In this document: in pieces, positions 47,648 through 60,156 of the stretch
How positions within the stretch are numbered: the first letter of the stretch is position 1
Layout: each line of letters starts with the position of its first letter
Origin: Jaapia argillacea MUCL 33604
Taxonomy: Eukaryota; Basidiomycota; Agaricomycetes; Jaapiales; Jaapiaceae
DNA: 64,000 bases
Direction: 5' to 3'
Assembly (NCBI GenBank): GCA_000697665.1
Contig: KL197741.1
Location: 62,001 to 126,000, forward strand
Program-made: the position numbers and the translations under genes
Notes under the pieces: model-generated
Databases searched by the model: none
Told to the model about the DNA's origin: nothing
What the model saw: only the letters and a program-made list of their open reading frames with translations

Positions 47648-49970
47648 ATGACCTCTTTCTCTGATTTCTTGTTCTTGTCGGATGCGTCACCCCTCTTACG
47701 ACCATCTTTCTTGTTTTTCATTTTCTCAGGTATCCTCGTGGGTTATCTCTTCGTTGGATGGTTTCGTTCAAGAAAGAAGCATTCGCTTTGCCCGCCGGGT
47801 CCGAGTGGAGTTCCCATCCTGGGCAATATCTTTCATATGCCGACCGAAGCATCTTGGATCACCTTCTCTCGTTGGGGGGAGATATGGGGTACGTCTGTGT
47901 TCTCCATAACTTGGCCTAACTGACGCCCCTATCCAAGGGGACATCATATCTGTGCGGGTTCTGCAACAACCCATTATTATCCTGAATTCTGCAAGTATAG
48001 CTACAGAAATGCTGAACAAGAAGAGTGCCATCTATTCTGACCGACCAACGATGATGATGGGTGGTGAACTTGCGGGATGGAAGAACATGCTTGCACTCAC
48101 ACGTTACAACACTCACGGCGACCGTTTCCGGAAATACCGAAGATATATTCACCGAGTACTTGGCACACCCGCGAGCATTGAAAAATATTATCATGTCGAA
48201 GAGGAAGAAACGTTGCGATTTTTACGTCGCGTCGTCCGCGATCCGGACGACGTTCAGCAACACATTCGAAAGTGACAACTTCTTGATATATGCCTCCTGG
48301 GGACTTCCTATACTGAGATTCATTTTTGTAGGTCGATCGGTGCTGTCGTTCTAAAAATTTCCCATGGTTATAACGTTCAAGATTCCAATGACCCATTTGT
48401 CGATATCGCGGATCGCGCGAACGCCCAGCTTTCGTGTTCTCTCGCCCCAGGAGCATACCTTGTTGATCTCTTCCCTATATGTGCGTGGAACGGTTATATT
48501 GCCTTCGATCCGTTCTGAACCACCGTTCTCAAGTGCGACACGTCCCAGAATGGTTTCCCTTTGCCAACTTCAAGCGTACGGCTGCGTCGTGGGCCAACAC
48601 TCTTAACGACGTGATTGATTTACCTTTCGACTTTGTGAAGCGAGAGATGGTACGGCCCTCATCTATCCTCGATGATTCCCGTTCCGTGACCTATCTACTA
48701 CGCAGTTTGCCGGCACTGCGGTGCATTCCTTCACTTCAGATCTCCTTCAAGAGGACCTGGACTTCAACGAGGAAAACATTGTAAAATGGGCGGCCGCCTC
48801 CCTCTATTCGGGTGAGTTCGAACCTTCATTCCGGTCAATTTCTTCCCTCACCGTCCACTCTAGGAGGAGCTGACACGGTATGAGCTCTCATTCCTTCGTG
48901 AAAGTCTGTTCGTTGATGACATCGATAGTCGGTTTCAACGATTCACTCGTTTTTCTTGGCTATGGTTCTGTATCCCGAAGTTCAGAAGAAGGCTCAAGCG
49001 GAGATCGACAGAGTCGTTGGTAATGACAGACTACCGACGTACTCTGATCGTGAAAATCTCCCCTATGTTGAAGCCATTATATCCGAGGTGCTACGCTGGA
49101 AGCCTGTTGCACCATTAGGTCAGCCAGATCCATGAGCATTACTTTTCTCCCCACTCTGGGTTCCCATCGGCCATGCGAGGTTCTGACAGTGCAGTCCACA
49201 GGCCTCCCACATCGTGTAATGAAGGACGATGTCCACGCAGGCTACCACATACCAAAAGATTCCATCATAATTGCGAATATCTGGTAGAGATTAAGTGTCT
49301 TTCTCTCACGCCTTTCTCCCTTACCTTCTGTCCAGGCAATTCCTCCACGATCCTCGCTCGTATCACGACCCTGAAGAGTTTAATCCGGAACGTTTCTTAC
49401 CTACAGGTACAAGGGCACCAGAACCGGATCCGAGAACAGTGTGCTTCGGCTTCGGCAGACGGTGCGAGTTACTCTCTACTTTTCCGCTATCGTTGCCTGA
49501 TGCTCGCTCAATCTCAACAGAACGTGTCCCGGTACGGCAGCTTCCCCCATATCTCCTGCATGATCGAGAGAACTCAGTCCATTTTCTCCCAGGGATACAT
49601 CTCGCCGAAGCTTCCGTTTATCTGTTTTGTGCGAGAGCACTGGCCACGTTGAACATATCGAAAATTGTGGAGAATGGGGTTGTTGTTGAACCTGTGTGTG
49701 AAAGTACATCGGGTTTCCTGAGGTGGGCTATTCACCCTTCTACTTTGGATTCTCTAACCTCCAAGGAAGTCATCCCAAACCTTTCCGGTGCAATATCACT
49801 CCTCGGTCACCGAAGGCTCTCGGATTGGTGGAAGTTGCTCTGTAGTTTGGCCTCCACCAAGTAATTATATTCATGCTTTCATCTCGAGGCGTCTTGCTCC
49901 TCGCTGCTCATTCGTTCGGTGTGTTTACCATCGATCTGAGACCGATCGGTGTTCATCAAAGCGCCTCTGA
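47648..49970 (+). CDS. Cytochrome P450 monooxygenase
   Basis: From the ATG at 47,648 a hydrophobic anchor (LFFIFSGILVGYLFVGWF) is followed by a Pro-rich hinge, PPGPSGVPILGN. The I-helix oxygen motif is GGADTS, the K-helix ExxR is EVLR in ISEVLRWKP, the PERF-type motif is FNPERFLP, and the haem loop is FGFGRRTCPG. The haem loop is assembled over two introns, one inside the Arg codon and one inside the Gly codon. All exons traced are in frame, about 520 residues. The last exon's end is uncertain (49,864 or 49,970). It is an ER-membrane class II P450 needing a reductase partner, hydroxylating or otherwise oxidising a small molecule. Families such as CYP5144 or CYP512 are possible, but I cannot assign one. 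Confidence 0.87.
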
Positions 49971-50387
49971 GTAGCCGTGCAGAACACTCGTGGCCATAAT
50001 TGACTCTCACGCAAGGTTGATCCTAATCATGAGGAAAGCACGAGATACTTGCGATACAATTCAACTTCACCTTCCACTCGGTCATGGACCTGCTGAATCG
50101 CCGGCGTCGGGCCATGGGCACCACTTTGGCCTTTGGGCTCGCCCTTGACCCGCCATATCGGGCAACTCGCCTTCCATTTGGGGATAGACCGGCCATCTCA
50201 CCGAACGCTTGCTGACCGGACAAACCGTCTTCGTTTCTTGCTGATGAGCTCTTCCCTGCGCTGATGCATGATGACTGATCATTTGTATAATGCGCCCGCT
50301 GATAGGACGTATTGTATATAAGGACGCCAGCTAGGGTCGATCCAAGAGCTCACATTCGACTTCGACAATTCCAACCCTCCACACAAA
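49971..50387. other. Intergenic region with epimerase promoter
   Basis: 417 bp between the P450 and the NAD-binding gene, with no coding signal. A TATA box lies at its right end. Confidence 0.5.
50314..50322 (+). promoter_or_regulatory. TATA box of the NAD-binding gene
   Basis: GTATATAAGG lies about 70 bp upstream of the ATG at 50,388, the usual spacing for a fungal TATA box with a short 5' untranslated region. Confidence 0.6.
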
Positions 50388-51455
50388 ATGAAAGTTATCG
50401 TTCTTGGGTGAGTCCTGCCCCTTCGATTTTATCCATATTGCTGAGATGCGTAACGCAGAGCTTCTGGATTCATTGGTCTCCCCATCGCTCAAGCCCTAGT
50501 CCGAGCTGGGCACATCGTCTACGGCGTAACTCGCTCGGCCAGCAAGGCGAAGGAACTTGCTGTTGAAGAAAGTGAATTGCTCATGCTTCCATCTATCCCA
50601 AAAACTTAACTGATCGCCTCCTGCAGTTATCCCCATCGTCGCCGATGTATCCGACACACAATCATGGGTTCACCTCGTCGCCGGAGTCGATGTCGTGATT
50701 GACGCAGTTGGCGGCATGGAGATCTTGGCGCTCGCCGACAAATTCCTTACTGGTATTCGCGATGCCGTCAAGAAGCACCGCCCTGCCGGTTCCCCTAAGC
50801 TCACCTTTATCTATACTTCCGGCACCTGGGTTCATGGAGATAATCGCAAAGAGATCGTCAGCGACACAAGCCCCCTCACCAACCCTGCTGCGCTAGTCTC
50901 CTGGCGTCCCGAACACGAGCAGCGAGTTATCCATGACGATATCCTTAACGGCATTGTCATTCGACCTTCCCTTCTCTACGGTCGCTCAGCGTCCATCTTG
51001 GCCCCTCTGTTCGCTGGTGCGGCTAAGGGAAAGGTCTCGTGGCCTGGTACCCCCGGAGGTCGCTATGCGTTGATTCACGCTGACGATCTCGCCGATCTAT
51101 TCGTGAAAGTATCTGAGAAGGCTCAGCTCGTTGGTGGCCAGATATTCGATGCCGCAAATGACTTTACCGAGTCTGTCGATGATATTCTCCAAAAGGTAGT
51201 TGAGGTATCTGGGGCGCAGGGTCCTTATGAGTACACCAAACCAGCCAATGGCGAGTTTCCTCCCCTCTTTTCGGATCTCGTTGATCTGTTGATCTAACTT
51301 GGCTCCCTTCTTCAGCCTTTGAGATTGCTCTTTCCGGCACCACTCTTCTTCGCCCGTATCTCGCTCGCTCGCTTTTGGGTTGGCAGCCGAAGAAGGCCGG
51401 ACTCGTTGATGGCTTGGATATCTACTACGCCGCTTGGAAGGCTTCTCAGGTTTGA
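50388..51455 (+). CDS. NAD(P)-dependent epimerase/dehydratase-like protein
   Basis: Four exons: MKVIVLG at 50,388, then ASGFIGLPIAQALVRAGH completing the GxxGxxG loop across an intron, then IPIVADVSDTQSW, and a last exon beginning near 51,314 (AFEIALSGTTLLRPYLA) and ending at 51,455. The last intron appears to start with GC. The product is about 310 residues. It has the N-terminal Rossmann fold of extended SDRs, with YTSGTWVHGD in place of the usual catalytic YxxxK, so it may bind a nucleotide without classic SDR chemistry. GIVIRPSLLYGRS is the usual substrate-side motif. It may reduce or isomerise a cluster intermediate or act as an NmrA-like sensor. Confidence 0.82.
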
Positions 51456-53335
51456 TCAACGCTTCCCTTCCACATTTCCCATGCGACTCGCATCTCATTT
51501 ACCTTCTTCCCCTTTTCCTTTCATCGATTCTACCCTTTTAACTTTGACCAAAACAAGCCGACGTCTTCTCGGAGCATTGTATCACCATCCTTGTTCTTTG
51601 AGAGAACCGTCAATACGATTGGGCATGTCAAGTCATCTTCATACTTGCCCTTCGCTGCCGTTATTCCTCTTTTATGTGTTGCTGTTGCTTATGGAGGTGG
51701 TCGAGATTTTACTCATCGACTCTTACTCTTTCCTTGAAACCTGTACGTTGTCCTGTATGCAGCCATTCAGATGAGTCGGTCCATTGTACAGTATCCATAA
51801 TCGAGCGCATCCCATGTATCGCTACCGAAGACAATTGTAATTCACGAGAACCTCACCCTAATGATCTGCTGTGATACTGGACGGAAGACGCGCCATGCAA
51901 CTTCTTGAAGTTCTCCATGACTGACTCCATGTGCTCCTGATAGTTGATATCGGCTTGTGAAGGACCCACTTCCCCATCCAGTGGTTCAACGTTCGACGTG
52001 CCTATCAGTTTTAATCAAAGCGCTGGACAAGGCAGGCACTTGAGCGGAATCAGATAGCCGCCAAACTTTGCCAAGCAAAGAATGCTGACTCAAACCACGA
52101 GCCTCTCCACGAGCATGACGCAATGACGCTTCTTTCCTACTTCTTCCTCAGACGTACATGTGGGTACCGGCTCTTGTCAGACACTTGGTTGGCGCTCGGA
52201 GTAACTGCAGAAAATCTCTTCAGGCTAACGCGCTAGGATCATGGTGGCTGAGGAGAAACGAATACCCAACAAAAAGCGGAGTAATGTGGCACACGACACC
52301 ATAGGAGCACCAACGATACATTGTGTTCATGGCATCGCTTAGACAATGGGGATGTACGAGATGCCGAAGAGAAGCTCGTACCATGCTGGTATGTACTGAA
52401 TGGTAAAGGCCCAGTTGCACACGACGCAAACAGCACACGCCTCGAGAATTCCCGGAGTCAGATGATGGCCACCTCCCGACCTCCCGACGCCTCAAAGTCG
52501 GGTGCCCGGCCTCGAATGAATGCCCAGATTGCAGAGGGAGACGGAGGGGAAGAGACAGGACCAGCCATGTGAGGAGACGAGGTAAAAAATCTTGTTTCCC
52601 CATCAGGTGCGATTCCAGGCTAACAACCACCCAGTGCAGGTTAGCTCCGGTATCATGGTGAAACTCACCTGTAATCATGCCAGCCAGTCGTTTATTCTGA
52701 CGCCATTTGAGCGTGAACAGACCTCCATCCTTCCGTATGAACAATTTTCTGACGGACTCCGCATGCTCGACGATCAAAGTTTTTGTGCTCCATTCAATCG
52801 TATCGGAGTGGATGTGGACCACCGGCAATCATAGTTAGGAGAGTTATTCTGTTCGGCATTCAGCAAAAGTGCCTTTTATGGCAGTGGGTTTAGCCTTACA
52901 TTACGCCTGTGCCACAAACTGAACACCGGCAACATTAAGCAGCATCTACTTAGACGACAACTTCATTGCTTTCTTGCACTTTCTTGCATATCCCTGTCCA
53001 TAGACCTCGCTCTCTGTGGACTCCATTTCAATATGCACGATCTTCTCTTCGAGAGGCAAGATTGGATGCACCGGTCTCGGCTTTTTTTTGGGTCGATGGG
53101 AGAATTTGTCGCCAAGACCCCTTATCAGACAGGTACTCCCCCATATGCCATCACGGAAGCATGAATCGCGTGCTCCATATGCTCCAACGGACCTTCGATA
53201 CTTCTCAAGTATAAAGGCGTACCAGAATAGCTGCAATCATCAGAGTGAGCGAGTTTCTTCCGACCTCCTCCACCCCGTCCTCGACGTCGCCAGTGCTTTT
53301 CATAGCCCCCCATTACCCCCGACTCCTTTGCTACT
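51456..53335. other. 1.9 kb intergenic stretch with a possible membrane-protein relic
   Basis: Minus-strand sequence around 52,335-52,445 translates to ACAVCVVCNWAFTIQY followed by IPAWYELLFGISYIP, which looks like real membrane-protein sequence. The reading frame is soon lost in both directions. No intact gene was found. The last part is the promoter of the transporter gene. Confidence 0.4.
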
Positions 53336-55435
53336 ATGGCAGGTCTCGCCCGCGACGATGCTATCACTGCTGGTCTTGCAGAGGCCAAGCATGACGAAGC
53401 CCTTTCGAAGGAACGCGACATTTCTATCGCTGGGTCTCACGAGCCTGAAGAACTCGATGGGATTCATGATGGTTTGGAGTTCCCCACTGAGGAGGAACGC
53501 CAAACCCTCCGCCGTGTTTCCGATTCCGTCCCTTGGAATGCGTACATGATCGCCCTCGTCGAACTCGCCGAGCGATTCTCATACTACGGTACAACGGTTG
53601 TGTTTACGAACTTCATCCAACAACCCCTTCCCCCCGGTTCGCACACCGGAGCAGGCCTTGCCAACGGCCAATCTGGTGCCCTTGATATGGGTCAGCGTGC
53701 GTCAACCGGTCTCACAACTTTCAATCAGTTCTGGTGCGTTTCGTTTCTTTTATTCAGTCGCTTTTCTCGCAAATTCTCACGACTGCTGATCTTGTGTAGG
53801 GTCTACGTTATTCCCCTTTTTGGTGCCTACGTTGCCGACACTTATTGGGGTCGTTACAAGACCATCGTTGTTTCCGTCGGTATTGCCCTCTTCGGTCATT
53901 GTCTCCTTGTCATCTCCGCCATCCCTCCGGTCATCACCAACGCTCATGGCTCGTTCGCATGCTTCATTATCGCTCTCATTGTCATGGGTCTCGGAACTGG
54001 TGGCTTCAAGGCCAACATCAGTCCCTTGGTCGCCGAGCAGTACAAGAAAACGAAGCTCTTCGTGGTCACCACGAAGAAAGGTGAGAGGGTTATTGTCGAC
54101 CCGACATTGACTACAAGCAAGATTTACATGGTGAGCTCTGCGCTTTTACCCCACTTGAATCTATCTCATGAATGGCACAGTACTTCTACTTGTTCATCAA
54201 CATTGGAGCCCTTATTGGTCAGATCGGCATGACTTACTCCGAGAAGGTCAGATTGTGCTCTTACGCTCGATTGGTGTTCGCGTACTGACATCTCCCTGTA
54301 TCAAAGTACGTTGGCTTCTGGCTCGCCTACCTCCTCCCTACCGCCATATTTTTGCTATGCCCCATCGTCCTCTACATCGGCAAGGACCGCTACATCACTT
54401 CTCCCCCCACTGGCTCCGTCCTCCCTACCGCTGTCCACATCCTCCGCTACTCATCTCGTGGCCGCTGGTCATGGAATCCCGTCAAGTGCTGGAGGCAATT
54501 GACCGCCCCTGACTTCTGGGAAGCTTCGAAGCCCAGTCGCGTCATCGCCGAGAAGGGAGAGGGCGGAAAGCCTAAATGGATGATCTTCGATGATGAGTGG
54601 GTTGATGAAGTCCGACGTGGTTTCAAGGCTTGCATCGTCTTCGTCTGGTTCCCCATTTACTGTGGGTTTCGTTATAGTTCCCGTTTCGTGACTTGACTGA
54701 CTTTAACAATCAGGGCTCACTTACAACCAGCTTAATAACAACTTGACATCTCAGGCCGCCACCATGGCCACTCACGGACTTCCCAACGACGTCTTGTCCA
54801 ACCTCGACCCCTTGGCGCTTATCATCTTCATCCCCATCTTCGACTTGTTCCTTTACCCTGCTCTTCGCCGTGTCGGTATCAACTTCACACCTCTCAAGAA
54901 GATCACTGCTGGATTCTATACTGGTGCTGCATCCATGGTGTGGGCCGCCGTTGTCCAACATTACGTTTACAAAACCAACCCTTGTGGATACCAAGCCTCC
55001 ACTTGCGAGGATGCAGCCGGTAATGCCCTCACCTCGCCCCTCAACGTTTGGATCCAAACTGGATCGTAAGTAGTTTGTTTATTGCTTCGTAAACCATTGT
55101 GCTAACGAGCATTCCATAGATACGTCTTGATCGCGTTCTCTGAAATCTTCGCATCCATCACCGGTCTCGAATATGCTTTCACCAAAGCGCCCAAGAACAT
55201 GCGTTCGCTCGTCATGGCCGTCTTCCTCTTCCAGTCGGCTATTTCCTCCGCTATCGGTGAAGCTTTCGTTTCCCTCTCCGCCGACCCCCTGCTTGTTTGG
55301 AATTACGGCGTCATGGGTGTCCTCGCGGGCATCGCCGGTGTGCTCTTCTGGTACAGCTTCCGACATCTTGATGCGGAGGAAGACGCTTTGAATAACTTGC
55401 AGAATGGTCACTTGGAGACGGAGAAGACCAAGTAA
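53336..55435 (+). CDS. ptr2: PTR2-type proton-coupled peptide transporter
   Basis: Starts MAGLARDDAITAG with a long hydrophilic N-terminus, then WNAYMIALVELAERFSYYG, the first helix of the POT family with its ELAERFxYYG motif. Further hallmarks are VYVIPLFGAYVADTYWGRYK, GLGTGGFKANISPLVAEQY, YFYLFINIGALIGQIG, WFPIYWLTYNQLNNNL and ITGLEYAFTKAPKNMRS. About 12 membrane helices; 6 exons, all in frame, about 600 residues. It imports di- and tripeptides with protons at the plasma membrane; some fungal members carry other small amino-acid-derived compounds. It closes the run of secondary-metabolism-like genes but may be a plain nutrient transporter. The ATG at 53,336 has a good context and is the first in frame. 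Confidence 0.93.
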
Positions 55436-55809
55436 TGAGGGGTGGTGATTTTCCTTTGGGTGTCTTGTATTAATTTGTTGGTGTGTAGGTTGGGTGTGAT
55501 CCTCCTCCGTTTTTCGATATTTATTTCCTTCACGTTCTTTTTCACGACTTATGATGACTCAAAGTTTGCTACAACGCTGGTACTAGAGTGTCTGTACATA
55601 GACTTGCATATAATGAATAATGACGAACAAACATCTCTCTCTCCCTCTCATGTGAATTTCATCTCAAGGGGCGCTTGAACAGTAATCACGTTCATGTCAC
55701 CACCCCAGGCGGTGTCAACGATGCCCGCTCAACACCGTCTGCGGCTGACCTTGTCTCGGCGTCCAATTGACCTAGTTGTTCGACTTGTCATCGAGAAGTG
55801 ACGACCACC
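55436..55809. other. Short intergenic region
   Basis: 374 bp with the 3' end of the transporter transcript and the promoter of the following gene. Nothing else is seen. Confidence 0.5.
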
Positions 55810-58800
55810 ATGGCACAAGAGGATGTTGAACCTCATGACCCGCCAGTCCAACCGGCTCCAACAACACCGACGTTCTGGGACCGTCTGCCTCCTTGGGTTT
55901 CGACAAACTTGCGTTCAACAAAATCTTTGAAGTTGCTCTTTCGTTGCTGGCTGGCATCATGGGTCGCGTTCATCATTATGTTGCCGCAAAAATCTCTGAG
56001 TGCACTCGGACAAGCGTATGGCTGTTGGCTTTCACAGTATTTCAACATTGTCAAGCTGACCTGGCTTGTTTAAAGGGCGTTCTTTGCCATGTTGGTTAGT
56101 ATCATGCTGCCGCCCAACGCGCCCGTGCAGATGTTCCTGTTTGTGAGTTCTTATAGCTTTCCTTTGGACGCAGCTGAGGTGACCTTTGGACGTAGATGAT
56201 CTCTACCTTGGTCATCGGCGTTCTGTTGGGATGGGCGGTCGGAGCTGCTGCGATGGCTGCAAGTCTTGCGGCTCGTAATGAAGTGTTGCTGAAGCAGGCG
56301 TATGAAAAGGTTCAACAGAGGTGTGTGTTCCTGCTGTTCAGTCTGAGGAATCTTCATAAAGACCCTGCCCCTTGCTTGCAGTGCTGCTGGACTCGCAAAC
56401 CCTGATCAGTTATACCAACTTGACATATTCAAAGGATACTTCCTGGATGTCAGGTCGAGTGTCGTCTTTGGTGTATTCCTTGGATTTTCCTCGTTCTTGT
56501 TTGCCCTCATCCGCGCCTACGCCCCAAGGTTGATGTTCATGAGCGTCTTTGCTTCCATTGCGGTGGATATCTACTGTGTATGTCCCTCCGCACCGGTTTC
56601 CGTTGAGCTCATTCACTGATTCCACAAACAGAGTTATGGTGTTCTATTTCCGTTCTCGTACTACAACCTCCTCAACATCGTACTCATTCCCGTTGCATGC
56701 TACATCGCAATCGCGTTGGTAGTCATCACTTTCGTCTTCCCCGAAACAGTAAACCATGCTTCCCTCGAATCCACCGTCACCCTCTTGAGACACCTCCAAG
56801 GGATCGTCAAATCTCAGAATGAGATCTTGGAAATCGATGACCTGGAAAAGTTGGCGACTGGTAGCCCACTAAGGATGAAGATTGTGGGAGCTCGAGCGGC
56901 TGCCGTTGGCATGCAGCAACTGTGTGCGTTCCATCCGTTCATGATCCAGTTGCTGCGTTTCCGAGGCTTATATTCCTTGTATAGTGGCAGCCAAAATGAA
57001 GTTTATCGATGTGGAGTTCAGTTTTGGACGCTGGAACGGCGGAGATGTCAAGGACTTACAGGAGCCATTGTTGGGCGTTGTCATTCGTGTCGGTTCGTCG
57101 TGGCTCAGGTGATTGGTTTCCATAAGCGCTGACACTCTTGTTCAGTTGGGCTACAAGCATTTGCCAGGGTCATCGGGCACCCACTGAATCGATCCCGGCC
57201 AAGTTCAACTGAATCGTTCCCCCGCTTGACCTCGGGCACTGATGGCGAAAGCTCCACACCACCATTGCCCTCTCCAAACTCCCGAAGTGCAGATACATAC
57301 CTACTCCAGCAACTCTACCAACAGCATGCTTCCGCCGAGTCGCAGTACTCTGTCACACTGCAGGACATTCTCCCCGTCCTCCAAGAATCGACAGCAGAGT
57401 TGAGGGAATCGTGTATCAATGGGTTGGGTAAGGCAGCTGAATGTCTCGAGAGCGTTAACACGAGGAGGTGGAAGCGATCGGATGATGTGGCAGCCAAGGG
57501 CAGGGAGCTTGATGAAGCTATTGAGAGTTTGAGAGCGGCGTTGGAGGGATTCAGGACGACTAAGAGGAAGATGCTCCTCGAACCTTACTCGTCGCTCTTA
57601 GGCAAGTACGACATGTATCCCGACAACCCCAACCCTGGTGCCCTGCCACTACGTTCTCTTCATATCGCTTTTGTCTTTGCATCCAACCTCATTTCTGCAG
57701 CCGATGGGACCTTGACCTTGATGGAGGCCATTCGCGAGACGATGGAGAAGAGGAAACGATGTAGGTTATGGGCTCCGGGGGGTTTCAGAGCGATCTGGAA
57801 AGTGTTGAAGGACAGAAGTGTTAGTGGGGATGACCAGGCTCTCGGGGAGGATGAGGCGATATCGGAGGATGGAAACGAGGATAGCGATGAGTATGGAGAT
57901 GCGGCAGGGTCGAAGAAGGAAGTAGAAAAGACATACCGTGCGTCGTCTTTGTTTTGTGTATAGGGAGGGGCTGGTTGACAGTTCCGCCTCGTAGGGATGG
58001 ATCCCGATAGTCGACCACCGACTAACACGTTCCAACGGGTCATGCACTACATTCATTATGGTTACAAATGGACCAGGACCCCTGCCGCTTCGGTTTGTCC
58101 CATTCCCGTCTTCGTAAATCCCGCTCATGAGCTATCTGGTCACAGTTTGCTGTGAAGTATGCAATACTCACTGTTGCATTGTGGCTCCCAGCCGTGTTCC
58201 ACACCAGTGCATGTGAGCTCGACTGAATTTGTTGCTATGTCTCGCTGACGGCGCCTTCAGACTTCAACTACGTCCAAAAAGGTTTATGGCGAGTGAGGAC
58301 CATTGTACCCCTCCGTGGTAAACTGACTCCGCCTCGTTTAGGGCATTGATCATGGGCCAGATGACGCTGAATGTCTATGCTTCGGATCAGATCGCCAAGT
58401 AAGTTCGCCCCGTCCTTACCTTCTGCTAGCACTTCATTGACGACCACAAATGTTAGCTATGCCACACGTCTCAGTGGAACCTTATTTGGTCTGGCTTTCG
58501 GTCTTTGTGCTTGGTATATTGGTATGTTTTCGCACGACCATGCGTCGGTTTGATGATACTGACAATATGTACTGCCTTGTAGGCTCTGGTCATGGCCACG
58601 GAAATCCTTACGGCGTGGCCGCGAGCACGGCAGTCTTCCTCCTACCGGTGCTGTTTTTGCGATTGTTCGCGCCTCCTCAATATCTTTCGGGTGTTATCAT
58701 GGGTGGAGTAAGTGTCTTGAGTCCTTATACTTATCACTTCGATGTTGATTCTTGGCACTAGGCAACCTTTGTTCTCATCGTGGGTTACTCCTGGATCGAT

Positions 58801-59958
58801 GGACACCTACCCACGGTTGGTAACCCAGGTGTCGGCTGGCCAGTGGCCTGGAAACGATGGGTGTTAGTAGTCATTGGTCCGTATCTTCCAGCCTCTTCAC
58901 CCTTTCCATGTCGCGGAATTGTATGTCTTACCTAAATTGGTCTATCCAGGATGCGTCGCTTCCTTCGTCCTGATGATGCTTCCCCCTAAATCCGGCCGTA
59001 AAGCAGTCCGACTCCGAAACGCATCAACTATCAACAGAATGTCTCGTATCTACGCATTCCTGATATCGACATGGATCACTGATCCAGGAACCCCTACTCG
59101 AACTTCTCTGCAGGACCCGGCGGCGAGTGGGAGCGCCCACGTGAAGCCTTGGATTCTCGAGTTCCGTGGAGACGTGTTGAAGCTCGCGGAGAAGTTACAA
59201 GCGCTGAAGCAAATGACTGCTGTGGCGAAATGGGAGGGAAGTGTCAGGGGTAAATGGCCTAGTGAGGAGTACAATCGATTAGTAGACGTGCAGTTTGACA
59301 TGATCGGCAGTTTGTCTCAGGTGCGTCCGTTTTTGCTGTGCTATACTCATAATCTATATGTAGAAGCTCACCATTGTTCCTATGACCTTCGTTCTAGTTC
59401 GGAGGCGCACTCGGTCATTTGGATGATAACTGGCGAATGTCATTCATCAAACACACGAAGATGGTTAACCCCAACTTCGTGGGTCTTCGATCAATTCCAT
59501 ATTTTATTCTGCCACTGACTCCTCATGAATATTATAGATCAGCGATGTCCTCTCAGTCTTCTCGCTCGTCTCCCAATCACTTCGGACAGGCGAGCCAATG
59601 CACGAAGTGATGCCCCAAACGCTCCTCGAACGACTTTTCTATCATAATCACCACCACCTACCCTCCGACTCGGAGAACAACAAGGAGCTGAGCACGATGT
59701 TCCTGGTTGAAAGACTTGAGACACTCGATTATATGTGGTATGCCACTGCGTTGGTTGCGATGTTTGAGCTCTTGACTGTGAGTGCCGCTCCTCCTTGAAT
59801 CTCATGGGCTCAAAAAACTCATCAATGTATGTTGATTTTTTTTCGTAGTCACTTGATGAACTCCATAGTATTGTGAGGGGGCTGTGTGGCGAGATCACCC
59901 TGAAGGGATTTGACAGGTGGAGGGAAGAGTATCGTCGAATGAACGATAAAGTTGTTTG
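55810..59958 (+). CDS. Aromatic-acid-exporter / FUSC-like membrane protein (ArAE_2 type)
   Basis: A long gene of many short-intron exons. The N-terminal half starts MAQEDVEPHD and, after LKLLFRCWLASWVAFIIMLP, has the helices AAFFAMLVSIMLPPNA, MISTLVIGVLLGWAVGAAA, SVVFGVFLGFSSFLFAL and VLIPVACYIAIALVVITFVF. This is the six-helix module annotated as a putative ER transporter (PF10337). A soluble middle part (about 57,000-57,960) has FGRWNGGDVKDLQEPLLG and an acidic stretch. A second helix block follows: YAILTVALWLPAVFH, LSGTLFGLAFGLCAWYIG, LLPVLFLRLFAPPQYLSGV and WVLVVIGCVASFVLMMLPP, then the DUF2421 tail ending MNDKVV. About 1000-1050 residues. It is related to bacterial fusaric-acid/aromatic-acid efflux proteins, though fungal substrates are unproven. 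Confidence 0.85.
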
Positions 59959-60156
59959 AGAAGGGCTCCATGCGTGGATGTTGTAGAATCTTGTATGTAT
60001 CTGTGCAGGTTGATTTTGGGAGGCGAGGTACGATATTCTGCCCTTATTGCCAGCAAACAGAATATTCCGTGTCGTAATGGTACAAGCAACTCCAAAATCA
60101 GAAGAATACCCAAACCGCAATAAGCTTCCTGTCATTTACGCATCCCTCCAAAATTC

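Noticed and set aside
52220-52828. Minus-strand frame of 202 codons as a gene
   Set aside because: No domain; the better membrane-like translation lies in another frame, so this frame is probably chance.
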